Source: an uncultured Granulosicoccaceae bacterium (GTDB lineage: Bacteria; Pseudomonadota; Gammaproteobacteria; Granulosicoccales; Granulosicoccaceae). From it: a stretch of DNA of 64,000 nucleotides. The position numbers and the translations under genes are program-made. The notes beneath the pieces were generated by a model that was given only the letters and a program-made list of their open reading frames with translations, was not told where the DNA came from and searched no databases. The stretch lies in NCBI GenBank assembly GCA_937922675.1, contig CALAJN010000010.1, positions 1 through 64,000 on the forward strand, written 5' to 3'. Positions within the stretch are counted from its first letter, which is position 1. Every line of letters begins with the position of its first letter. This document shows positions 57,671 to 64,000 of the stretch, piece after piece.

Positions 57671-60600
57671 ATGAACTACCGCTCGACACATCACCTCGCG
57701 CAATTCGCGCTGAGTGCCGGATTCCTTGCATTTTGTGCTGCCATGTCACAAGGCGCGCACGCAGAGGGTTCCTACCAGATCGGCTTGAACCAGCCCTACC
57801 ACGACTACAGCAGTAATGACTACCGTCACGACCAGGCGTCCAAGTCGCTGTACGTTGACGTGCTCACGGTCGGTGAAGTCATCAACGTATCACTGTGTGG
57901 AGGGCGCAATCGCGATAACGTCTCTGTCGCGATCTACGCGCCGTCCGATGACACAACCCCGGCTTTTTCAGAATCCTTCACCGACGGAAACGTCGATTGC
58001 TCAGATCCTTTCGATTCGCCACTGACAACACCGAGCCGATACACCACCAGCGAGGTCGGCACGTATCGCCTGGTACTTGAAAATGACAGTGGCTCGCTTC
58101 TCGAGCGTGTCGATGTTTCCATCACGCCTGACATCGCTACCGATCCTGATCCAACTATTGCGGCAGGCAGAGTCTGGGCGTATCAATACTCGTTTGCCAC
58201 GGGTGGATTTGGTATGGCCCAATCAACCGACGCAGACTATTTCGCACTGGTGCCCGGCGGCAGGCCGAACACTGACTACATCTGGAAACTGGACCTGAAC
58301 AAGTTTTCAGGCAACGGCTATGACCTGGTTGCCAACTCAACCGGTGTTGAAGGCCGGAATGCCGGATTTTCAACCCCGAGCAGTGGCAATGCAGTCAGTT
58401 ATGAACACCCGCTCTACCTGGGTGTACCCGCCGTTGCCAATCCCGCACCCCTTACGCCCCCGACAATCAGCAATCTGCGGTTCGTTGATGATGAAGGCAT
58501 CGACAACAGCATCTCTCCGGAAGCTACTTCAGGCGTTCAAGACACAGGTGTGTTTACCTTCTCAACAGATGTGACCGGCAACTACCGGATGTCTATTGAT
58601 GTCAATCAGGACCAGATTTTTGGCAACGCGGGAGACACCGTACTTCTTGGCAGGGCTGTAGCCGGCACCAATGAAGTCATCTGGGATGGTGTGGCCAGTG
58701 ATGGCTCCAACCTCGCCTTGGGCACCTACGCAGTTCAGGCGCAGGTCACCACCGGCGAGTTTCACTTCATCTCCAACGATGTAGAGACCAGCGGTGGTGA
58801 CGATGGAGACCACGGTCTGACGATCTTTGCCGCCGATCAAGCGGGAAACATCTCCGACACACTGGTGTATTGGGATGATGTAACCGTTCTTGGCGAAAGT
58901 GAAGGCGGCACCAGCAATACACCGACAGGAGTCTTGTCCAGCAGCGCAGAAGCGAGACACACCTGGGGCAATTTTGGGTCAGGCGGTTTTGGCAACTATC
59001 GCTTCATCGACACCTACACCTACGGCGACAGCGTATCTGTCTCGACCGTTGTGGAAATTGTTGAAACTGACGAGCCACCCGGTACCGCCCCGGTCGCCAG
59101 CACAGTGACTGCAAACACTGATGCTGACACCACGATTGTTGTTCCACTGCAGAGCAGTGTGACCGACGTCGACTCCGATGTTGCACTTGGCACCATCGAT
59201 CTTGATCCTTCTACACCGGCCGTTGATCGTACACGCAACACGTCAGCGGGTACGTGGACTGTCGATGAGGCAGGCGCACTGAGCTTTGATCCGGTTGAAC
59301 GCTTTGATGGCGTTGCACGGATCGACTACGCCGTTGCGGACGACAAAGGCAATGTATCAGCCCCCGCCGACATCGCCATCACGGTTCGCGAAGCTCGGCC
59401 CGTTGCAAGTGCAGACAGCGCTGTCACCGTGCAAGGCAGTAGCGTAACCGTCTCACTGGTTGACAACGTGAGCGGCACGAGTAACGAGGTTGATATCTCG
59501 ACCATTGATCTGGATGCATCTACGCCAGGTATTCAAAGATTGATCAATGTGGCAGGCGAAGGAACCTACAACGTAGCCAACGGGCAACTCACTTTCAATC
59601 CCATTGTCGGATTCAGCGGTGTCAGCACAATCGACTACCTGATCAGCGATACCGCTGGCGCTCTGTCCAACTCGGCCTCAGTTGAAATGCTGGTACGACT
59701 CGACTCCGACGCAGATGGCATTCCCGATGTCGCTGATCTGGACGATGACAACGACGGCATAACCGACGCAGACGAAGGTAATGGCGATGCTGACAACGAT
59801 GGCGTACTCAATCGTCTGGATCTAGACTCGGACAACGACGGTTTGTCTGACACGATTGAAGCCAACGGCACTGACTTCAGTATTTTTACCGACACCAATG
59901 GCGATGGCTTGCAAGATGAACTGGCCGCTAACCCACTGCTCGCTCCTGACACGGACGGTGACAACGTGGTTGATTTTCTCGACCTCGACTCGGACAACGA
60001 CGGAATCAGCGATTCACTTGAACTCGCTGGCGACAGAGACGCCGATGGCATTGCCAACTTTCGTGATCTGGATGTCGACAACGACGGCATCTTCGATCTG
60101 GTTGAAGCGCACACCAGTATTGAGCTGATCAATCAACTGGATACCGACAACGACGGCATGGTTGATATCGCCAACGCTTATGGCGCCAATGGTATGGCTG
60201 ACATAATCGAAGTTGCTGTTGACTCTGGCGCAATTAACTATCGACTGCCTGATACAGACAGTGATGGCGTGCGCGACTATCGTGATCTCGACTCCGACAA
60301 CGACGGTATTCTCGACGCTCAAGAAGCTGGACTTGTCGATGCCGACCGTGACGGTATGGCGGATGCTGATCAGCCAGGCTCAACAGATGTGGCAGGCAAC
60401 CCAACCGGAATCCAGGCGTTGCCTGTTGATACAGATCAAGACAGCATCGCGGATTTTCGTGACGGCGACAGCGACAACGACACCATCCTGGATGTGATCG
60501 AGTCTTTCGGTACAGCCTACGATCTTGATGGCAACGGCCGAATGGACAACTTCGTCGATTCAGACGGCAACGGCGTTGATGACAACTGGCAGGCAAGTGT

Positions 60601-61156
60601 TCTTGCACCCACTGATAGCGACAACGATGGCTTGATCGATGCGATCGAAATCGATTCGGACAGCGACGGTATCACTGACATCTTCGAATCCGGCGCCACA
60701 GATGTAGATCACAACGGTATCGTCGACGCCTACCTGGACAGCAATCTCGATGGCATCGACGATGCGGTAGCAACAGTTCCTGCTGCGCCGGTTGATTCTG
60801 ATGCAGATGGCGCTCCGGATTTTCAGGATGTGGACTCGGACAACGACGGCCTGACCGACCTGCAAGAAGCCGATGCCATTGATGCAAACGGTGACGGCAT
60901 GGCGGACGAGCTGGTCTCTACCGATTTACTGCGTGATGAAAATGCCGACGGTACACCCGACTTTCAGGAAGTACCTGCAGGAAAGATCCTGACCGGACTG
61001 AGCGGTAATGGCTGCTCGATTGCACCGCGAGCGGGCGCAGCAGGATCACACCTGAGCAGCGTTGATCCCTCGTTGATGGCACTGGGTCTGTTTGCTCTGT
61101 CGGGACTCGCGATGCGTCGTCGACGTCAGGCCGCAAAGCCTGGTGGAAACGCCTGA
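57671..61156 (+). CDS. Secreted calcium-repeat protein with C-terminal sorting signal
   Basis: A 1161-residue surface or exported protein. After a signal peptide (ending near SQGAHAEG) come a beta-rich N-terminal region, a FlgD-like segment (about 290-400), and two Ig/cadherin-like repeats (about 475-570 and 575-670). From about 680 to 1100 there are many thrombospondin type 3 repeats of form DSDNDGxxD that bind calcium. The end has GCS, a hydrophobic helix and RRRR, like CTERM sorting signals (similar to MYXO/JDVT-type tails). Its partner protease is not seen here. A single-gene unit. Confidence 0.85.
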   Translation: MNYRSTHHLAQFALSAGFLAFCAAMSQGAHAEGSYQIGLNQPYHDYSSNDYRHDQASKSLYVDVLTVGEVINVSLCGGRNRDNVSVAIYAPSDDTTPAFSESFTDGNVDCSDPFDSPLTTPSRYTTSEVGTYRLVLENDSGSLLERVDVSITPDIATDPDPTIAAGRVWAYQYSFATGGFGMAQSTDADYFALVPGGRPNTDYIWKLDLNKFSGNGYDLVANSTGVEGRNAGFSTPSSGNAVSYEHPLYLGVPAVANPAPLTPPTISNLRFVDDEGIDNSISPEATSGVQDTGVFTFSTDVTGNYRMSIDVNQDQIFGNAGDTVLLGRAVAGTNEVIWDGVASDGSNLALGTYAVQAQVTTGEFHFISNDVETSGGDDGDHGLTIFAADQAGNISDTLVYWDDVTVLGESEGGTSNTPTGVLSSSAEARHTWGNFGSGGFGNYRFIDTYTYGDSVSVSTVVEIVETDEPPGTAPVASTVTANTDADTTIVVPLQSSVTDVDSDVALGTIDLDPSTPAVDRTRNTSAGTWTVDEAGALSFDPVERFDGVARIDYAVADDKGNVSAPADIAITVREARPVASADSAVTVQGSSVTVSLVDNVSGTSNEVDISTIDLDASTPGIQRLINVAGEGTYNVANGQLTFNPIVGFSGVSTIDYLISDTAGALSNSASVEMLVRLDSDADGIPDVADLDDDNDGITDADEGNGDADNDGVLNRLDLDSDNDGLSDTIEANGTDFSIFTDTNGDGLQDELAANPLLAPDTDGDNVVDFLDLDSDNDGISDSLELAGDRDADGIANFRDLDVDNDGIFDLVEAHTSIELINQLDTDNDGMVDIANAYGANGMADIIEVAVDSGAINYRLPDTDSDGVRDYRDLDSDNDGILDAQEAGLVDADRDGMADADQPGSTDVAGNPTGIQALPVDTDQDSIADFRDGDSDNDTILDVIESFGTAYDLDGNGRMDNFVDSDGNGVDDNWQASVLAPTDSDNDGLIDAIEIDSDSDGITDIFESGATDVDHNGIVDAYLDSNLDGIDDAVATVPAAPVDSDADGAPDFQDVDSDNDGLTDLQEADAIDANGDGMADELVSTDLLRDENADGTPDFQEVPAGKILTGLSGNGCSIAPRAGAAGSHLSSVDPSLMALGLFALSGLAMRRRRQAAKPGGNA
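59703..60972 (+). repeat. Thrombospondin type 3 (calcium-binding) repeat region
   Basis: At least fifteen aspartate-rich units (such as DLDSDNDGISDSLE and DTDSDGVRDYRDLDSDNDG) repeat with irregular spacing of about 20-40 residues. The DNA is correspondingly rich in repeated GACAACGACGGC-like words. Expected to fold into calcium-filled wires outside the cell. Confidence 0.85.
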
Positions 61157-61169
61157 GCTGTATGGATAA

Positions 61170-61195
61170 GCTGCCTGATCACCTGGTCAGGCAGC
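61170..61195. terminator. Strong hairpin between convergent genes
   Basis: A perfect 9-bp stem (GCTGCCTGA / TCAGGCAGC) with an 8-base loop lies 14 bases after the calcium-repeat gene stop. It is followed by an A-run on the plus strand, so neither transcript has the usual T-tract right after the stem; it may still protect the 3' end. Confidence 0.5.
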
Positions 61196-61230
61196 AAAAA
61201 ATTCCTCGAACTCAGGGACGAGTTCGACAG

Positions 61231-61797
61231 TCAGCTCGCCCTTATGGTGGCAAGAACCTTATCAGTCACCACGACTGTACAGAACTCAGCACTGAGGCTT
61301 GCGATGTTGACCTCATGCATCTGCTCGGCGCTATAGTGCTTCCCGTCGGGGCCATAGCGCTCGAAGGTCGCAGTTGCATCCGAGACAAGCTGCACGTCAA
61401 ACCCGAGGTTTGCTGCCATGCGAACCGACGTTGAAACACAGTGGTCGGTAGTCAGCCCCGTGATGAGCAACTTCTGGATACTACGCTTGCGCAACCATTG
61501 CTCAAGGTCAGTACCAATGAAGGCGCTGTTCACCGTCTTGCTGAAAACGGGCTCGTTCTCCAGCGGTTCAACACCTGCCTGAATAGCGTTGCCCGGCGAC
61601 CCCGGACGCAAAGTCGACCCTGCTTCCACTGAGTCGTGCTTGACGTGCACCACAGGGTGGGAAAACACTCTCCATTGAGCCAACAATCGGGCAATATTGT
61701 CCTCGGCGCCCAGGTTGTTGCGCTCCGAAGCTGTAGGCGATGCAAACGCCTGCTGCACATCAATGATCAGCAGAGCTGGTGCGGTTAACGGTGCCAT
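61231..61797 (-). CDS. Isochorismatase family cysteine hydrolase
   Basis: A 188-residue cysteine hydrolase. The catalytic triad is visible as Asp in LLIIDVQQAF, Lys in FSKTVNSAF and Cys in TGLTTDHCVSTSVR. Family members hydrolyse varied amides (nicotinamide, carbamates, ureas) or isochorismate; the substrate cannot be named. It is convergent with the calcium-repeat gene. Confidence 0.9.
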   Translation of the reverse strand: MAPLTAPALLIIDVQQAFASPTASERNNLGAEDNIARLLAQWRVFSHPVVHVKHDSVEAGSTLRPGSPGNAIQAGVEPLENEPVFSKTVNSAFIGTDLEQWLRKRSIQKLLITGLTTDHCVSTSVRMAANLGFDVQLVSDATATFERYGPDGKHYSAEQMHEVNIASLSAEFCTVVVTDKVLATIRAS

Positions 61798-61829
61798 GCG
61801 AGTACGGTGAGTGATGGATGATCCGAGCG

Positions 61830-62186
61830 CTAGTCAGTCCAGATACCCACCTGAACCACTTTGCCCTCGTGCTCTTGCAGGTAGAGTCTCTCGAGGTGTT
61901 CATCATTATTGTCACTGCAACGAAGCTTCCACAACACAATGATCACATCAGACTTGCGAATCACACCCAGAAACTCCGGCTTGTCAGTAAACTGGGTCAG
62001 GTAGGGATCCTCTTCCCACTGCCTTTCAACGTCAGCCTGTGTTTCCGCATTTGATGCATCCTCGGCAGGCATGTGTCTGGAAAACTGAGCCCAATCCTTG
62101 TTGTTGGCACCAATGATGGTGTCCAACAGAATCGGCTTGGCCAAGGCAAACACGTCGTCATCAGATAGTGTGTACAAGCCCATCAC
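61830..62186 (-). CDS. Hypothetical protein, 118 residues
   Basis: An acidic soluble protein of unknown function with a snoaL/NTF2-like look: helices at the N-terminus (DDDVFALAKPILLDTIIG) followed by strands containing LGVIRKSDVIIVLWKLRC and GKVVQVGIW. No catalytic residues can be named. It lies 32 bases upstream of the isochorismatase gene on the same strand and may be cotranscribed with it. Confidence 0.6.
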   Translation of the reverse strand: MMGLYTLSDDDVFALAKPILLDTIIGANNKDWAQFSRHMPAEDASNAETQADVERQWEEDPYLTQFTDKPEFLGVIRKSDVIIVLWKLRCSDNNDEHLERLYLQEHEGKVVQVGIWTD

Positions 62187-62357
62187 TCAGGCCTCCCCTT
62201 TGCGAAAAGTCGTTAAAGCTAGCATGCCAGTGCTGGGTATGTGAATGGCGCGTCTGCGACGGGAGCCGTGCCCACTCATGCAACTCGGATTCAAGCACTT
62301 CGCTCGCTTGATAGTGTGGATGTGACTTGAACACCGAGTAACAAGACCACAACAGAC

Positions 62358-62831
62358 ATGTCCCATCCAGTCGAATCCGCTCTACCAGAGGACCTCGCAG
62401 CAATAGAGGCGCTGCTACCCCGCCTGGCCGATTTCAAGGTCCCCGTTCAACGCCAACCGGAGGACTTGTGGCACGGGGATCGCGAACTGTTGAGAAGCTG
62501 GAGCCGTGGCACTCGACCGGATGTGCGCGTGCGTGTGGTGCGCGGTGACACCGAGTTACTCGGTGTTTGTGTAGTCAGCGATAAACCGGAACTATTGACC
62601 CATGAACCCTCGGCGCACCTGGAGATTCTCGCGGTTGCTGAATCTGCCGAGGGCCAAGGCGTGGCTCGAGTGCTCATGGCAGCGGCCGAGACCGAGGCGA
62701 TCGCTGCTGGCGCCAGCCTGATGAGCCTGCATGTGTTCGCCAACAACGAGCGCGCACGCAAGCTGTACGAGCAGGCCGGTTTTGATGGCGAAATCCTGCG
62801 CTACGTTAAGCCATTGACACCTGCGAGTTAG
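62358..62831 (+). CDS. GNAT family N-acetyltransferase
   Basis: A 157-residue acetyl-CoA-dependent transferase. Motif A reads EILAVAESAEGQGVARVLM with the pyrophosphate loop, and motif B ends in NNERARKLYEQAGF, both typical of GNAT enzymes. The substrate is unknown. It is divergent from the 118-residue gene and upstream of typA. Confidence 0.9.
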   Translation: MSHPVESALPEDLAAIEALLPRLADFKVPVQRQPEDLWHGDRELLRSWSRGTRPDVRVRVVRGDTELLGVCVVSDKPELLTHEPSAHLEILAVAESAEGQGVARVLMAAAETEAIAAGASLMSLHVFANNERARKLYEQAGFDGEILRYVKPLTPAS

Positions 62832-63082
62832 CCGTATCGCGCACACTTCGGCATAACTACCATACCAGTTTGCCTGTGCTCCGCCGAGCCGTGCGGGGCG
62901 GCCACTTCGTCCTCGTTCACGTCACCCCGGCCATAGCGTCACCGGTAGGTCCAAACGAAGCGCTATACTCGGCGGTTACATTCCGGCACGTCTTTAGCGT
63001 GTCCACTCTCCCCGAAACGCCTCTACTGGCCGCCGTTTGACGCGCAGCTGGTGCGGTGTTGCGTAAGCACGAGACTCGAACC

Positions 63083-64000
63083 GTGATCCAGAAACTCCGC
63101 AATATCGCGATCATCGCGCACGTTGACCACGGCAAGACCACGCTGGTCGACAAGCTGCTGCAGCAGTCCGGCACTCTGGACATGCGCAAGGAACAGACCG
63201 AGCGCCTGATGGACTCGAATGCCATCGAGAAAGAACGTGGCATTACCATCCTGTCCAAGAACACGGCAATCCGCTGGAACGACTACCGGATCAACATCGT
63301 TGATACCCCCGGACACGCCGACTTTGGTGGTGAGGTCGAGCGGGTGCTGTCGATGGTGGACTCGGTACTGTTGCTGGTAGACGCCGCCGAGGGCCCTATG
63401 CCGCAAACGCGCTTTGTTACCCAAAAGGCATTTGCAATGGGTTTTCGGCCCATTGTGGTCATCAACAAGATCGACCGTGAAGGCGCGCGCCCGGATTGGG
63501 CGCTCGATCAAACCTTCGAGCTGTTCGACAACCTCGGTGCTACCGACGAGCAACTGGATTTTCCGGTCATCTACGCCTCTGCCGTCAATGGCTACGCAGG
63601 TGTCGAGCCCAGCGTCACCGAAGGCGACATGACCCCACTTTTCGAGACCATTATCGATGAAGTGCCTGCACCGGATGTCGATGTACACGGACCGCTGCAG
63701 ATGCAGATCTCATCGCTCGACTACTCAAGCTATGTGGGTGTCATCGGGATCGCGCGGATCAAGCGCGGTGAGTTGCGCCCAAACCAACAGGTAAAGGTGG
63801 TGGGTGCCGACAGCGCACAACGCTCGGGGCGCGTACTGCAGGTACTGGGTTTTCATGGTCTGGAGCGGGTCGAGACGGACGTGGCCCAGGCAGGTGACAT
63901 CGTCTGTATCACGGGACTCGACAAGTTGCATATCTCGGACACCTTGTGTGACCCGACTGTGGTCGAAGCCATGCCGCCGCTGACCGTGGACGAGCCGACC
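63083..64000 (+). CDS. typA: Translational GTPase TypA/BipA (5' part)
   Basis: Ribosome-associated GTPase involved in stress response and ribosome assembly. The visible 306 codons begin at GTG with [20 protein letters not shown] (P-loop), continue through switch [13 protein letters not shown]3 [10 protein letters not shown] and G4 VINKIDR, and enter domain II. It runs off the right edge in frame. The GTG gives the standard family N-terminus. Confidence 0.97.
   Translation, partial: MIQKLRNIAIIAHVDHGKTTLVDKLLQQSGTLDMRKEQTERLMDSNAIEKERGITILSKNTAIRWNDYRINIVDTPGHADFGGEVERVLSMVDSVLLLVDAAEGPMPQTRFVTQKAFAMGFRPIVVINKIDREGARPDWALDQTFELFDNLGATDEQLDFPVIYASAVNGYAGVEPSVTEGDMTPLFETIIDEVPAPDVDVHGPLQMQISSLDYSSYVGVIGIARIKRGELRPNQQVKVVGADSAQRSGRVLQVLGFHGLERVETDVAQAGDIVCITGLDKLHISDTLCDPTVVEAMPPLTVDEPT

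Noticed and set aside
59703-60972. Repeated DNA words resembling a non-coding repeat array
   Set aside because: They encode thrombospondin type 3 repeats in a single long gene.

Overview
The window is a stretch of chromosome from a Gram-negative gammaproteobacterium of fairly high GC content. Support comes from outer-membrane lipoproteins, a type II secretion secretin, type IV pilus retraction motors, a Pil-Chp chemosensory operon, and gene order that matches, from memory, two Pseudomonas aeruginosa neighbourhoods (tyrS/M23 peptidase/erpA/argC, and yqgE-ruvX-pyrR-pyrB-pyrC' beside gshB-pilGHIJ-chpA and pilU/pilT-yggS-proC-yggT). The genus cannot be fixed from the sequence alone. I see no phage, insertion sequence, CRISPR array or tRNA; it reads as ordinary core chromosome with some accessory inserts.

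Layout. 1-771: the 5' end of a 16S rRNA gene on the minus strand, with leader, boxB/boxA antitermination signals and a strong promoter. 948-6250: tyrS, a divergent M23 endopeptidase, erpA, a DUF6776-like envelope protein and argC. 6373-9300: an unknown protein and a large beta-propeller lipoprotein. 9514-15761: a tightly overlapping minus-strand operon pilG-pilH-pilI-pilJ-chpA for control of type IV pili. 15867-21532: plus-strand gshB, a TonB-like gene, yqgE, ruvX, pyrR, pyrB and a catalytically dead dihydroorotase homologue. 21775-29965: a PAS/GGDEF/EAL protein and two tandem CheB-CheR fusion proteins. 29988-33047: tdk, pilU and pilT on the minus strand. 33123-36585: yggS, a transaldolase, proC and yggT. 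36823-37248: an HU protein with a histone-H1-like lysine-rich tail. 37518-43856: gspCDEF, a partial type II secretion set.

43887-50442: an overlapping msrA-ppk2-small gene operon, a D-lyxose isomerase-like cupin, a trypsin-like protease, two Slp-family lipoproteins, small unknown genes, a cupin and a nitroreductase. 50458-57258: a purine catabolic operon (ade, xdhA, xdhB, then xdhC) that would take adenine through hypoxanthine and xanthine to urate. 57671-61156: a large secreted calcium-repeat protein with a sorting-type C-terminus. 61231-64000: an isochorismatase-like hydrolase, an unknown protein, an acetyltransferase, and the 5' part of typA running off the window.

The main theme is surface motility and its signalling: pilus retraction ATPases, a Chp phosphorelay, c-di-GMP turnover and fused chemotaxis adaptation enzymes lie within 25 kb. 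The Chp operon lacks its usual methyltransferase and methylesterase genes, and the two CheB-CheR fusions are the obvious candidates to supply those activities. No wholly new system can be demonstrated; the points most worth checking are the minimal PilJ, the CheB-CheR pair, the XdhA insertion and the calcium-repeat protein.
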